Positions 1 to 9,843 of a DNA stretch of 64,000 bases are shown piece after piece. The notes beneath the pieces are model-generated. The model was not told where the DNA came from, did not search any database, and worked only from the letters and a program-made list of their open reading frames with translations. The DNA is from Tatumella ptyseos ATCC 33301 (GTDB lineage Bacteria > Pseudomonadota > Gammaproteobacteria > Enterobacterales > Enterobacteriaceae): NCBI RefSeq assembly GCF_000735525.1, contig NZ_JMPR01000013.1:1-64000 (forward strand). The letters are read 5' to 3'. The first letter of the stretch is position 1. Each line of letters begins with the position of its first letter. The translations under genes and the position numbers were made by a program.

Positions 1-26
1 ATTTCAGGCGGTAATACGTGAGGTCA

Positions 27-2417
27 TCAGTTCAGTGCGTAGGCAATCACATAATCACCCACATTGGTTCGCATAAAGTGATGCCCGCCCGCCATAATCA
101 CCAGATACTGTTTACCCCCCACAGAATAAGTCATCGGTGTGGCCTGGCCTCCGGCAGGTAACGTATCGCTCCAGACTTCTTTACCGGTGTTACTGTCGTA
201 AGCCCGGATCTTGTTATCGGTGGTGGCCGCCACAAAGGTCAGTCCGCCTGCCGTAATGACAGGACCGCCATTATTCGGTGTACCGATGTTGATCGGTAAT
301 TCGGTAGGCAGACCAAACGGACCGTTCTTCTCAGCACTGCCCAGCGGGTGCTGCCAGAGCACCTTCTGTGTATGCATATTGATCGCGGTGATCATGCCAT
401 AAGGGGGTTCGTTGCACAGCATGCCGGTCAGCGGTGCGAAGAACGGGGAGACATTAATCCCGTAAGGTGTATCCGCCATCGCGCCGTTACCCTCCGCACC
501 CCCGCCACCAGGCTTATAGGCCGGTGAATCGATAGAAATCAGCCCCTGTTTGTCGGCTTCTTTCCTGCTGACCAGCTGGTCATACATCGGGGTATTGTTC
601 CAGTTTGCGATAAGTAAACCGGTCTGCGGATCATAGGCCACACTGCCCCAATCGCTGCCGCCGTTATAACCGGGATATTCAATCCAGGGTTTGGTGATCG
701 ACGGCGGGGTAAATTCACCGACATAATTGGCTTGTCTGAATTTAATCCGGCAGGCCAGCTGATCAAACAGCGATATCCCCCACATTTTGGCTTCGGTCAG
801 CGGTTTCATCCCCAGGCGAGGCATATCCACAGACCAGGGTTGCGTCGGACTGCGCGGGTCGCCCGGGATCACTCCGGCAGGTGCCGGTTTTTCTTCCGTT
901 TTACTTAACGGCTGACCGGTGGCCCGGTTGAGGATAAATGTCTGTCCCCGTTTGGTCGGCACGATCATGGCGGGAATGCTCTGACCCTTTGTGCCAGGGA
1001 AGTCAAACAGGGTGGGTTGTGAACCGATATCGTAGTCCCAGACATCTTTGTGTACGGTCTGGAATACCCATTTCTCAGCACCTGTTTTAACGTCCAGCGC
1101 CACGATAGCAGAAGACACACGGTTCTCGTTCGGTGAACGCAGCGCACTGTAGTAATCGGCGGCGGAGTTACCGGTAGGGACATAGACCAGACCCAGTTTA
1201 TCGTCACCGGTCATGGCGGCCCAGGAGTTCGGGGTGCCGCGGCTGTAATAGTGATCACCTGTCGGTTCGCTGTGCACTCCCGGGTTATTGACATCCCATG
1301 CCCATTTGAACTTACCGGTTTCTGCATCATATCCCCGGATCACCCCGGAAGGGGCCCAGCGACGCTGCCCGTCCAGCACTTCGTGGTTCACAATAATCAC
1401 ACCATCGACGATGGGTACCGGTGCCGTAACGGCGACGAACCCGGGCACAGTATGCCCCAGGCCGGTTAACAGGTTAGTCTGGCCGTGATCACCAAACTGC
1501 TGACATGACTCGCCGGTCCGGGCATCCACTGCAATCAGACGTTCATCAAGGGTACCGACGATCAGGCGGTTATGGCATGCCTGGCCTTCCAGAACCACAT
1601 GAGAGGTATACCAGGTCAGACTTTTGCAGGCCGCGGTATACGGAATACTTTCATATTTGACGCCACTGTCATGCTTCCAGATTTGTTTCCCGGTGGCGGC
1701 ATCCAGCTTGATAATATTATTGCGCGCTGAACACACATAAACGGCATTGCCGACCTTGATCGGGGTATTTTCTGCGGCCCATTTGTTGACCTGACCGGGT
1801 TGTGGCAGGTCACCGGTGCGGTAAGTCCATACCCGTTTCAGTTGGCTGACATTACTGGTGTTGATCTGACTCAGCGGAGAAAAACGTGTGGCATGAGTAT
1901 CCCGGCCGTAATAGGTCCAGTCGCTGTCAGGCTGAGTGACCGTCGGAGGATTATCCTGACGGGCCAGAGGCGAATCCGGCGGGGGTGCCGAAGAACGATA
2001 GGTGTGAAACGGCACGAAAGCCATGCCAAAGGCCGCGACGAAAATAACCACGAACAGCCCCGTCAGACCACGGCTCAAGCCTTTTTTACGGCCACCATTT
2101 AGCGACGGGAGGGCCAGAGACAATAAAAACCCGAGTACGGTCAGTAAAGACAGTCGCGGTACCCAGCCCCAGTAATCGCTGCCACTTTCGTACAGTGTCC
2201 ATAACACTGAAGCCACATACAGCACAAAAAACAGCCCGATCCCTGAGCGCCTGCCTTTAAACAGCAGTACAGAGGATATCAGCAGCACAATCCCGGCGAG
2301 CAGATAGTACCAGGACCCGGACAGAGAGATTAAATAACCGCCGCCAAAAATGAGCGGAAGGGCACAGAGGAACAGGATAACCGCCATTATCCTGACAAAT
2401 AATGGTACTTTTTTCAT
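27..2417 (-). CDS. gcd: Membrane-bound quinoprotein (PQQ) glucose dehydrogenase
   Basis: Oxidises D-glucose to gluconolactone on the periplasmic face and passes electrons to ubiquinone, using PQQ and a divalent cation. The 796-residue length equals that of E. coli Gcd. The first ~140 residues hold about five hydrophobic membrane segments. The rest is a PQQ beta-propeller with repeated W-motif sequences such as DWTYYGRDTHATRFSPL near residue 165 and the closing GGKQYLVIMAGGHH. The ATG at 2417 has only a modest upstream ribosome site. No PQQ synthesis genes are visible nearby, so the enzyme needs PQQ made elsewhere in the genome or taken up. Transcribed alone toward the left edge. Family assignment is very secure. 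Confidence 0.96.
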   Translation of the reverse strand: MKKVPLFVRIMAVILFLCALPLIFGGGYLISLSGSWYYLLAGIVLLISSVLLFKGRRSGIGLFFVLYVASVLWTLYESGSDYWGWVPRLSLLTVLGFLLSLALPSLNGGRKKGLSRGLTGLFVVIFVAAFGMAFVPFHTYRSSAPPPDSPLARQDNPPTVTQPDSDWTYYGRDTHATRFSPLSQINTSNVSQLKRVWTYRTGDLPQPGQVNKWAAENTPIKVGNAVYVCSARNNIIKLDAATGKQIWKHDSGVKYESIPYTAACKSLTWYTSHVVLEGQACHNRLIVGTLDERLIAVDARTGESCQQFGDHGQTNLLTGLGHTVPGFVAVTAPVPIVDGVIIVNHEVLDGQRRWAPSGVIRGYDAETGKFKWAWDVNNPGVHSEPTGDHYYSRGTPNSWAAMTGDDKLGLVYVPTGNSAADYYSALRSPNENRVSSAIVALDVKTGAEKWVFQTVHKDVWDYDIGSQPTLFDFPGTKGQSIPAMIVPTKRGQTFILNRATGQPLSKTEEKPAPAGVIPGDPRSPTQPWSVDMPRLGMKPLTEAKMWGISLFDQLACRIKFRQANYVGEFTPPSITKPWIEYPGYNGGSDWGSVAYDPQTGLLIANWNNTPMYDQLVSRKEADKQGLISIDSPAYKPGGGGAEGNGAMADTPYGINVSPFFAPLTGMLCNEPPYGMITAINMHTQKVLWQHPLGSAEKNGPFGLPTELPINIGTPNNGGPVITAGGLTFVAATTDNKIRAYDSNTGKEVWSDTLPAGGQATPMTYSVGGKQYLVIMAGGHHFMRTNVGDYVIAYALN

Positions 2418-2779
2418 TAGTACATCCCCGATACGCAGAAGACTTTCTGCCTTTGGTAAAGAAATGTCTTTCAGGTTAATGTTATGTTAATTATTAGTTC
2501 ATTTAATGTAACCTTTCAAATAATGATCTCACTTATTTTCATCAGGTAATCATGAAATGGCGGGGTACATCCGACAGAAGGGTTTGCATGGGAAGGGGTT
2601 ATACACCGGCCACAGGTCCGGCGAGAGAATGAAATAAAAGAGATGGGATTTTAGAGGGTTACGAAGAAAAAATGTGGCTCCGGCGGGTTTTCCCGGGGGG
2701 ATGCCGATGGCCCCATGTGACCTCACCATACGGACAAATATCCCGGGGAGGCCGGTGCCGGTGAACGAAGAGTGCTCTG
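2418..2779. other. Intergenic region upstream of gcd
   Basis: This 360-base gap lies between the start of gcd and the end of the LysR gene, both on the minus strand. The first ~130 bases next to gcd are AT-rich and should hold its promoter. I see no convincing gene, RNA or regulator site in the remainder. Confidence 0.4.
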
Positions 2780-3739
2780 TTAGTTTTTCCGGACAGACGA
2801 GTCAGTTGCCGCAGGACGGATACCGGTGAGGGTCGGCATCACCTGTTTGATCATGGCAAGAAAATGGCGCATCCTGGCCGGATAATAGCTGGCCCACGGA
2901 TAGGTCAGCCAGACCGGTAATGCTGTGGCCTGCCATTCAGGCAGCGGTTCCTGCAGGCGGCCAGCGGCCAGATCATCTTCTGTCACCCAGGAGGAAATCA
3001 GCCCGACGCCCAACCCTGAAAGTGCTGCTTTATGTATGGCGAAGATACTGTCACTGCTCAGACGGGGATGAATAGTGATGGTCTGGCTGATACCGGTATG
3101 TACATTCTTCAGTGTGACCTCGGTGCGATAGAAAGTACTGAGCGACAGCCAGGGAAGGGCTGCCAGTTCGGGAAGCGTCTTTAGTTCCGGAGCAAGGGCT
3201 AACAGGTCCGGAGTCGCAACGATACGTCGCGGAACTTCGGCAATCTGTATCGCCACCAGTCCCGGATCACTGAGCGCGCCTACCTGAATAGCACAATCGA
3301 TGTTTTCGGCGACGAAATCCGGTGTCCGGTCATTCAGCATCCACTCGATATTCAGCTCCGGGGAGTGCTTCAGCCAGCGCACCAGTGGCCCGATCAGTTG
3401 ATCCTGACCGAAAGCATGCGGAGCGCGTACCCGTAAGGTACCGACCGGTTCATCGCGGGTCTGGGTCAGATCATCTTCCAGGGCATGCCAGTTACCGACC
3501 AGTTGTCCGGCATGGCGATAGCAACGCTCCCCGTCATCCGTTAATTTCAGGGCATGAGTGGTTCGCAGGATCAGTTTCTGGCCAAGCATGTTTTCCAGGG
3601 CCTGAAGTCGCCGGCTGATGGTCGGCTGGCTGACACCTAGCTGCCGTGCCGTGGCCGACAGACTGCCACTTTCAACGATCCGGATAAAGGTTTGCATCAG
3701 TTCAATGCGGTCGATGCTTCCCGCGGGGATTATTTTCAT
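2780..3739 (-). CDS. LysR-family transcriptional regulator
   Basis: A 319-residue LysR-type regulator. The N-terminal winged helix-turn-helix is visible around residues 12-70 (SLSATARQLGVSQPTISRRL), followed by a periplasmic-binding-protein-like effector domain ending near residue 300. It is transcribed away from the MFS gene at 3834 with 94 bases between the starts. That is the usual arrangement for a LysR protein controlling its divergent neighbour and itself. The effector cannot be read from sequence. The shortened C-terminal half resembles the large group of LysR regulators that control efflux pumps or small oxidoreductases. Confidence 0.9.
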   Translation of the reverse strand: MKIIPAGSIDRIELMQTFIRIVESGSLSATARQLGVSQPTISRRLQALENMLGQKLILRTTHALKLTDDGERCYRHAGQLVGNWHALEDDLTQTRDEPVGTLRVRAPHAFGQDQLIGPLVRWLKHSPELNIEWMLNDRTPDFVAENIDCAIQVGALSDPGLVAIQIAEVPRRIVATPDLLALAPELKTLPELAALPWLSLSTFYRTEVTLKNVHTGISQTITIHPRLSSDSIFAIHKAALSGLGVGLISSWVTEDDLAAGRLQEPLPEWQATALPVWLTYPWASYYPARMRHFLAMIKQVMPTLTGIRPAATDSSVRKN

Positions 3740-3833
3740 ACGCTACAGGTATAACAGTTCTTCTTTATTTACGTCTACCATGTATTACCTGTTTCAGGTC
3801 TACTGAGCGCAACTCAGAGACGGAGAAACTATC

Positions 3834-5036
3834 ATGTCAGCAATTGAGCAGACCATGAACGAACAGAAATTATCAGCACCGCTGCTGTTTACCCTGGCCA
3901 CCGGTGCAGGGTTGAGCGTTGCTGCCATTTATTACAGTCAGCCCCTGCTGGGGATTATGGGGAAGCAGTTTAACGCCACTACAGCTCAGTCAGGTCTGAT
4001 CCCGATGCTGACCCAGATAGGATATGCCCTGGGGATCCTGTTACTGACACCGCTGGGCGATCGGTTTGATCGCCGCAAACTGATCGCCCTGAAAGGCCTG
4101 ATGCTGGTACTGGCATTAGTGCTGTGCGGAATAGCCCCCGGGCTGAATTTATTGCTGGTTGCCAGTCTGCTGACCGGCCTGGCCGCCACGGTCGCACAGG
4201 ATATTGTTCCGGCATCGGCGGCTCTGGCCCCGGAACAGAGTCGCGGAAAAACGGTGGGAACGGTAATGACCGGACTACTGACCGGCATATTATTGTCACG
4301 GGTGGTCAGCGGGGTGATTGGTGAGTACCTGGGCTGGCGCAGTCTGTATTTCCTGGCAGCGTTTTCGGTCTTACTGATCACCCTGGCATTGTGGCGGAGA
4401 CTGCCGGCGTTCCGGCCGGCGGCGCCGGTGCCGTGGACAACACTGATGCGTTCGCTGTGGCACCTGTGGCATGAGCATACTACTTTGCGCCGGGCCGCCA
4501 TTGCTCAGGGCCTGTTATCGGTGGCCTTCAGTGCCTTCTGGTCAACGCTGGCGCTGATGCTGTATCAGGATTTTCATCTGGACAGTGCGGTTGCCGGGGC
4601 ATTCGGGCTGGCCGGTGCCGCCGGGGCTTTAGCTGCACCACTGGCAGGAGGGATGGCCGATAAAATGGGTCCGGCCCGGGTCACACAGTTGGGGGCAGGT
4701 CTGGTGATTGTGGCTTTCGCTATCATGCTACTGATGCCGTTTCTGCCGGCTCACGGACAACTGGGCCTGGTTATCCTGAGTGCGGTGATCTTTGACCTGG
4801 GGATCCAGGCCTCGCTGGTGGCTCACCAGACGCTGGTCTTCCGGCTGGTGCCTGAAGCCCGAAGCCGCCTGAATGCTCTGCTGTTTACTGTGGTGTTTAT
4901 TGGTATGGCCGCAGGTTCTGCACTGGGAAGCCTGGCACTGACTCACGATGGCTGGAACGGCGTGGTCGTGGTGTCCATCGTGGCCGCGATAGCCGCGTTA
5001 ATCGTACGCTTGTGCAGTCGTCATTTGCATAATTAA
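3834..5036 (+). CDS. MFS transporter, DHA1-type efflux permease
   Basis: A 400-residue inner-membrane transporter with about twelve hydrophobic segments. The motif-A-like sequence GDRFDRRKLI follows segment 2 (around residue 80), as in drug:H+ antiporter and sugar-efflux MFS proteins. A GGAG site lies nine bases before the ATG. It stands alone between the divergent LysR gene, probably its regulator, and a strong hairpin at 5044. Substrate is not predictable. The general likeness is to small-molecule exporters of the YgaY kind rather than to sugar importers. Confidence 0.88.
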   Translation: MSAIEQTMNEQKLSAPLLFTLATGAGLSVAAIYYSQPLLGIMGKQFNATTAQSGLIPMLTQIGYALGILLLTPLGDRFDRRKLIALKGLMLVLALVLCGIAPGLNLLLVASLLTGLAATVAQDIVPASAALAPEQSRGKTVGTVMTGLLTGILLSRVVSGVIGEYLGWRSLYFLAAFSVLLITLALWRRLPAFRPAAPVPWTTLMRSLWHLWHEHTTLRRAAIAQGLLSVAFSAFWSTLALMLYQDFHLDSAVAGAFGLAGAAGALAAPLAGGMADKMGPARVTQLGAGLVIVAFAIMLLMPFLPAHGQLGLVILSAVIFDLGIQASLVAHQTLVFRLVPEARSRLNALLFTVVFIGMAAGSALGSLALTHDGWNGVVVVSIVAAIAALIVRLCSRHLHN

Positions 5037-5043
5037 ACCTGTC

Positions 5044-5070
5044 GCCGGGGCGGTTCAATACCGCCCCGGC
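5044..5070 (+). terminator. Hairpin after the MFS gene
   Basis: Perfect 10-bp stem GCCGGGGCGG / CCGCCCCGGC with a seven-base loop, eight bases after the MFS stop codon. There is only a weak pyrimidine tract behind it, so it may end transcription imperfectly or stabilise the message. Confidence 0.65.
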
Positions 5071-5111
5071 CAGTCCTTTCCTGCGTCGACCTCGTCCTTA
5101 TTTGCTATAAA

Positions 5112-5126
5112 TGCAAATGCTTATCA
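5112..5126 (+). promoter_or_regulatory. Candidate Fur box upstream of the AraC-receptor pair
   Basis: TGCAAATGCTTATCA matches 11 of 14 positions of the Fur 7-1-7 consensus TGATAAT-n-ATTATCA. It lies about 90 bases before the chosen start of the AraC-family gene, whose neighbour is a siderophore receptor. Iron repression of this pair is therefore a reasonable inference. Confidence 0.55.
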
Positions 5127-5217
5127 TTTGATTTACTGTTTGCCGGCCTCAGTGCTACTATGTTCCCTTGTCCCTAAATTGCAGAAACGTCCTGCCCTGG
5201 CCGACCCCTTAATACCT

Positions 5218-6186
5218 ATGGATCACATACTTTCTGAACCCGGTGAACAGTCATTCTCTGTGGCGGATTTTCTCGAATTTGGTCACCGGTACGCGATTGA
5301 TTACCGTTTTCCGGCAACGGATGAACAGACGGCTGTGGTGCGCGGAAAGGTAGAAGAGTGGCAACTGGCGTCCGGCCTGAACGTCACTCACTCTGACTTA
5401 CACATTCTCCGGCCTTATGAGTCAACCTCCGCCGGGCATTCGCCACTGTTTTTGCTGGTGGTATTAGAAGGCTGTGTGGATTTACGCCTCAACGGCCGCC
5501 CCTTAAAGATTACGGCAGGAACAGTCTTAAGTACCAGGCTGGGGAAACAAGGCATTCTTCACGCCAGTCACCAGAAAGATCAGCGGCTGGTCACTGTCTC
5601 ACTGGGCATTAATCCTTCTCAGTTTTCTGTGAACCCGTCGCGGGTCACACTGCCGGAAAGCTGGAGAAAGCATACCTCGCCCTGTGCCGTCTGGACGATG
5701 CCGGACCATATGATGATCAGCATGCGTTTTGCTATCAGCCGGCAGACACCGGCCATTGCCCGTGAACTGATGCTGGAGGGACTGATGCTTCAGCTACTGG
5801 GCCTTACGATGGATCAGCAGATCAGGAACGGCGTGCCGCGTATTCCGGCATTACCTGACGGCCATTACCGGCTGGAGGCTGTGCGTCAGTTACTGGAGTC
5901 CAGTCCGGAACAAAACCATACGCTGGATTCACTGGCAAAAACGGCGGCGATGAGCAGCAGTAGTCTGCGAACGAAGTTCCGTCAGGCTTATGGTGAGTCA
6001 GTGTTTAATTATCTGCGGGACTGCAGACTGGCGCTGGCCCGTCGTTATCTGTTGCAGGGATACAGTGTGCAGCAGGCGGCGTGGATGTCCGGTTATCAGC
6101 ATGCCACCAACTTTGCGACCGCGTTCCGGCGTCGTTACGGGATTGCCCCCAGCGGCCTGAGCAGCGATCTCTCTTTCAGAGCCTGA
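5218..6186 (+). CDS. AraC-family regulator (PchR-like) of a siderophore receptor
   Basis: The open frame begins at 5128, but the ATG at 5218 (MDHILSEPGE) is preferred. The upstream 30 residues look unlike protein and would run into the Fur-box region. The C-terminal ~100 residues carry two helix-turn-helix units of the AraC type, for example LDSLAKTAAMSSSSLRTKFR and SVQQAAWMSGYQHATNFATA. The N-terminal part resembles PchR-type sensors, which bind a ferric siderophore in the cytoplasm and activate its receptor gene. The receptor gene follows directly downstream on the same strand. The specific ligand is unknown. Confidence 0.85.
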   Translation: MDHILSEPGEQSFSVADFLEFGHRYAIDYRFPATDEQTAVVRGKVEEWQLASGLNVTHSDLHILRPYESTSAGHSPLFLLVVLEGCVDLRLNGRPLKITAGTVLSTRLGKQGILHASHQKDQRLVTVSLGINPSQFSVNPSRVTLPESWRKHTSPCAVWTMPDHMMISMRFAISRQTPAIARELMLEGLMLQLLGLTMDQQIRNGVPRIPALPDGHYRLEAVRQLLESSPEQNHTLDSLAKTAAMSSSSLRTKFRQAYGESVFNYLRDCRLALARRYLLQGYSVQQAAWMSGYQHATNFATAFRRRYGIAPSGLSSDLSFRA

Positions 6187-6314
6187 AAAATGCCTTAAAC
6201 CCGCCAGTTTTGTCGTTTGCCATACATAAACCGTCACCAGGCATAGCGGCTGACGTCATGAATACCGCAATAATAGCGCGCGAACAGTCAATAAAAAAAA
6301 GGTTGAGACGCTTT

Positions 6315-8462
6315 ATGGCAAGGCAGATTACGGCAACACATTTCCGGTTACGTTTATGCGGGCTGGCAGTCAGCTCTGCATTAGCATTATCGCCCTCGTG
6401 GTGTGCGGCGGCGACAGACACTCTGGTGGTGACGGCCAGCGGAGGACAGGATCCACACAATGCTGTCGCACCTTATGTGAACAGTGCGACCAAATCGGCG
6501 GTTCCGGAGAGCCGTACGCCACAAACGATTGATTCGATCAGCCAGCAGGAAATTGCTCTGCGTCATGCGAATTCGCTGAACGAAATCCTGCGTTACGATG
6601 CCGGTGTTTCGACGGAGTTACGCGGGGCGACCACGTATATGAGCGAATATAAAATCCGTGGTTTTGATGCTGAGCATGAATATTATGACGGGCTGGAATT
6701 GCCCTATAACGTCACCGGGAATACTAAAGCCTCCATTGACCCGATCCTGATTGATAAGGTCGATATCCTGAAAGGACCTTCGTCGGTGCTGTATGGTAAT
6801 GCTTCACCCGGCGGGCTGGTGAATATCCAGGGTAAAAAGCCTCAGTCAGTACAAAGTGCTGACGTTGGGTTCACCACCGGGAACCGCGGCCTGAAAGAAG
6901 GGTATATCGACTCCACCGGTCCGATTGCTGACAGCGACTGGGATTATCGCCTGATCGCTAAAGGCAGTGAAGGGAATGACCAGGCCGTGACCACGAAACA
7001 TGAAAGCTATCTGATAGCGCCGTCGGTCAGCTGGCAACCGGATGATCATACCCGCCTGACACTGGATGCCTTATATCAGGATCAGCCCAGTCTGACACCT
7101 TCCAACCCGCTGCCACTAGCCTATTTACGCAGTGGCTATGCCTCGCGCCGGGCTTATGCCGGTGACCGCTGGAATGGTTTCAGGCAGCGTGAAGGGATGC
7201 TGGGTTACAGTTTTGAACATCAGTTCGACAGTGGCTGGGGCGTGGTGCAGAAAGCCCGCTATTTCAGCGTGGACACCCATCAGCAAAGTATTTATGCCAC
7301 CGGCACCGGCAGCAGTGATACTCAGCTTTCCCGCTTTGGTTACACGACTGACGAAGGGCTGAAAAGCATCAATATCGATAACCAGCTGACCCGGACCGTC
7401 CGTCTGGGGGAGTGGCAGCACCATCTTCTGGCAGGGTTTGACTACCAGCACCTTAGCTCGCATATGACCTACCGGTATGGGACCGCCTACCCGGGCATCG
7501 ATATGCTCAGCCCCGACTACAGCCAGGTGACCAGCGATAACCTGGGGCTGTATACTGCCACTAATGACCGGCTGAGTTTCAACCAGCGCGGCTATTATCT
7601 GCAGGACCAGGTGGAATATGGTGCGCTGAATCTGATGGCGAGTCTGCGCTATGACGATTACCAGTCCGCCACCACCGACTATCTGAACGCCGGCAGTCAG
7701 CAGGCTATCGATCAGCATAAAGTGAGCAAACGCCTGGGCGCGTTGTATCAGTTCCGCAACGGTATCGCGCCTTACCTCAGTTATTCTGAAGGCTTCCTGC
7801 CGGTATCTCCGCAGGGAACGCTGACCGCCAGCCAGGCGAAAGCGACGACCAGTAAACAACTGGAAGGCGGGGTAAAATATTTATTACCTGACTACGCCAC
7901 CACCGTCACGGCGTCCGTTTTCTCTATCAGAGAGAAAAATGTTCTGACCACGGACTATACCTACACTGCCGCCGGATTACTGAACTACCGCCAGACCGGT
8001 GAAGTGCAGTCGAAGGGGGCTGAGGTGAGCCTGGTCAGCCGTCCGCTGGATAATGTGAATATCATTGCGAATTATGCCTATACCCATGCCGTGAATACGA
8101 AAGACGCGCTTTATCAGGGCAAGCGGGTGACTCAGGTGCCGGAAAACAGCGTTAACCTGTGGGGAGATTACACTTTCACCCATGGAACACTGAACGGCTT
8201 AATGCTGGGGGCCGGAGCGCGTTACTTCGGTAAGAGCGAGATAACCGCAGACAATTCCCTGCCCGCCCTGGGAGGAAATACGCAGTATGATGTGGCTGTC
8301 AGTTATGACATGGGCGTGCTGAGCTCATCGCTGAAAGGTCTGACCGTGAAAGCCGGTGCGCAGAACCTGACCAATAAGATGACCTATACCTGTTACAGCA
8401 GCAGCTATTGCTGGATAGGCCGTGATCGTACCTGGCAGGTCGGTGTTAACTATCATTTCTGA
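6315..8462 (+). CDS. TonB-dependent ferric siderophore outer-membrane receptor
   Basis: Imports a ferric siderophore across the outer membrane using TonB energy. The protein shows a signal peptide ending near WCAAA, a TonB-box-like DTLVVTAS, a plug domain (residues ~50-170, with DKVDILKGPSSVLYGNASPGG) and a 22-strand barrel ending in a C-terminal phenylalanine. The frame is open back to 6081, overlapping the AraC gene. ATG codons at 6258 and 6315 are both possible. I chose 6315 because an AGGT site precedes it and it gives a normal signal peptide (MARQITATHF). The late cysteine pair in CYSSSYCW recalls the FhuA/FoxA hydroxamate group. The ligand is not certain. Confidence 0.93.
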   Translation: MARQITATHFRLRLCGLAVSSALALSPSWCAAATDTLVVTASGGQDPHNAVAPYVNSATKSAVPESRTPQTIDSISQQEIALRHANSLNEILRYDAGVSTELRGATTYMSEYKIRGFDAEHEYYDGLELPYNVTGNTKASIDPILIDKVDILKGPSSVLYGNASPGGLVNIQGKKPQSVQSADVGFTTGNRGLKEGYIDSTGPIADSDWDYRLIAKGSEGNDQAVTTKHESYLIAPSVSWQPDDHTRLTLDALYQDQPSLTPSNPLPLAYLRSGYASRRAYAGDRWNGFRQREGMLGYSFEHQFDSGWGVVQKARYFSVDTHQQSIYATGTGSSDTQLSRFGYTTDEGLKSINIDNQLTRTVRLGEWQHHLLAGFDYQHLSSHMTYRYGTAYPGIDMLSPDYSQVTSDNLGLYTATNDRLSFNQRGYYLQDQVEYGALNLMASLRYDDYQSATTDYLNAGSQQAIDQHKVSKRLGALYQFRNGIAPYLSYSEGFLPVSPQGTLTASQAKATTSKQLEGGVKYLLPDYATTVTASVFSIREKNVLTTDYTYTAAGLLNYRQTGEVQSKGAEVSLVSRPLDNVNIIANYAYTHAVNTKDALYQGKRVTQVPENSVNLWGDYTFTHGTLNGLMLGAGARYFGKSEITADNSLPALGGNTQYDVAVSYDMGVLSSSLKGLTVKAGAQNLTNKMTYTCYSSSYCWIGRDRTWQVGVNYHF

Positions 8463-8492
8463 TCCCGGCAGGCCCCCGGCGGAGTGAGGGTC

Positions 8493-8524
8493 GCGGGCCC
8501 CGCGAGACAGATGGCGGGGCCCGC
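8493..8524. terminator. Shared hairpin between convergent genes
   Basis: A perfect 11-bp inverted repeat, GCGGGCCCCGC / GCGGGGCCCGC, with a ten-base loop. It lies between the receptor stop (plus strand) and the end of the response regulator (minus strand). No U-tract follows on either strand. It probably acts as a bidirectional terminator or 3'-end stabiliser. Confidence 0.6.
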
Positions 8525-8529
8525 CCGGC

Positions 8530-9843
8530 TTATTGCAGGGCGTACTTTTTCACTTTATCAAACAGTGTACTTTTGGCGATGCCCAGCGCCTCGGCAGCCT
8601 GCGAGATATTACCGTGATGCTTACTGAGCTCGGAGATGATCAAATCCTTTTCAAAGTGTTCAACCATCTGTGGCAGGCTCAGTACATGGTCAGAACCATG
8701 ACGCCCGGCTTCCCCGGTCATCCCCAGTACGCAGCGTTCCGCTTCGTTACGCAGTTCACGTACATTACCGGGCCATGGCCAGGTCAGGTAATTCTGCATT
8801 TTGACGGTATCAATTTCCGGGATCTCCCGTCCGAAGGTGGTGGCCGCAACCCCGGAAAAATACTTAAATAACAGCGGAATATCTTCCCGACGCTCACGTA
8901 ATGGCGGGATGGGCAGCTCAATGACATTCAGGCGGAAATTCAGGTCAGCACGGAATTCCCCCTGCTCAGCCAGTACGCCGAGGTCGGCTTTTGTCGCGCT
9001 GATCACCCGGATATCCACGGGAATGGGCTGATTGGCACCCAGCCGCTCAATCTGCCGCTCCTGCAGGACACGCAGCAGTTTGATCTGCATCGCCATCGGC
9101 ATACTTTCGATTTCATCGAGGAACAGCGTTCCCCCCTGGGCATATTCAATTTTACCGATACGCTTCTGGGTGGCTCCGGAAAAGGCCCCGCGCTCGTGAC
9201 CAAAAATCTCGCTGTCAAACAGGGTCTCCGGCAGGCCACCACAGTTGAGGGCCACGAAATTACCCGGCCTGCCGCTCAGGTCATGAATACAGCGGGCGAG
9301 TAATTCTTTTCCTGTGCCGGTTTCACCATGGATCATGACATTGGCCGGGGTGGAAGCGATGTTTCTGACCATTTCCCGCAGTTCACACATGGGCTGGGCA
9401 TGGCCGATAAAGCGGCTGTCCAGGTCACTGACATGCGCCAGTTGCTGACGTAATTGAGCCACTTCCAGCGTCAGCTTACGCTTCTCCAGCGCACGTCTGA
9501 CCTGCTGGATCAGCACCTGGGGAGAAAAGGGTTTCGGTAAGAAGTCATAAGCGCCACTGCGCATGGCTTCTACCGCGGTCAGAATATCGCCATGCCCGGT
9601 GATCATGATAATCGGGATGGCAGGGTCGCTGGCCTGCATCTGTTGCAGGAAATCCATGCCGCTCAGTCCGGGCAGGCGCAGGTCGGTGATGATGACGCCG
9701 GTAAACGCGGGCGGAAGCATCTTTTTGGCTTCTTCTACCGAGCCGGCACCACTGGCAGTGATGCCTTCAATCTCCAGAGACTGAATACAACTGGTACGGA
9801 CAGACTCATCATCTTCAATAATTAATACGTCATAGTCAGCCAA
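8530..9843 (-). CDS. Sigma-54-dependent response regulator, DctD-like
   Basis: A 437-residue activator with three domains. The receiver domain (residues 1-120) has the phospho-acceptor in TDLRLPG at D54. The AAA+ domain (about 145-380) has Walker A GETGTGKE, Walker B LFLDEIESMP and the sigma-54 contact loop GAFSGA, a variant of GAFTGA. A Fis-type helix-turn-helix ends the protein (NISQAAEALGIAKSTLFDKV). It overlaps the sensor kinase by eight bases, so the two are translated together. The sensor type, the neighbouring malic enzyme and the sigma-54 promoter at 15236 make C4-dicarboxylate control likely. Confidence 0.92.
   Translation of the reverse strand: MADYDVLIIEDDESVRTSCIQSLEIEGITASGAGSVEEAKKMLPPAFTGVIITDLRLPGLSGMDFLQQMQASDPAIPIIMITGHGDILTAVEAMRSGAYDFLPKPFSPQVLIQQVRRALEKRKLTLEVAQLRQQLAHVSDLDSRFIGHAQPMCELREMVRNIASTPANVMIHGETGTGKELLARCIHDLSGRPGNFVALNCGGLPETLFDSEIFGHERGAFSGATQKRIGKIEYAQGGTLFLDEIESMPMAMQIKLLRVLQERQIERLGANQPIPVDIRVISATKADLGVLAEQGEFRADLNFRLNVIELPIPPLRERREDIPLLFKYFSGVAATTFGREIPEIDTVKMQNYLTWPWPGNVRELRNEAERCVLGMTGEAGRHGSDHVLSLPQMVEHFEKDLIISELSKHHGNISQAAEALGIAKSTLFDKVKKYALQ

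Noticed and set aside
7125-7859. Long open frame antisense to the TonB receptor gene
   Set aside because: It mirrors the codon bias of the receptor gene, has no ribosome site and no recognisable protein family.
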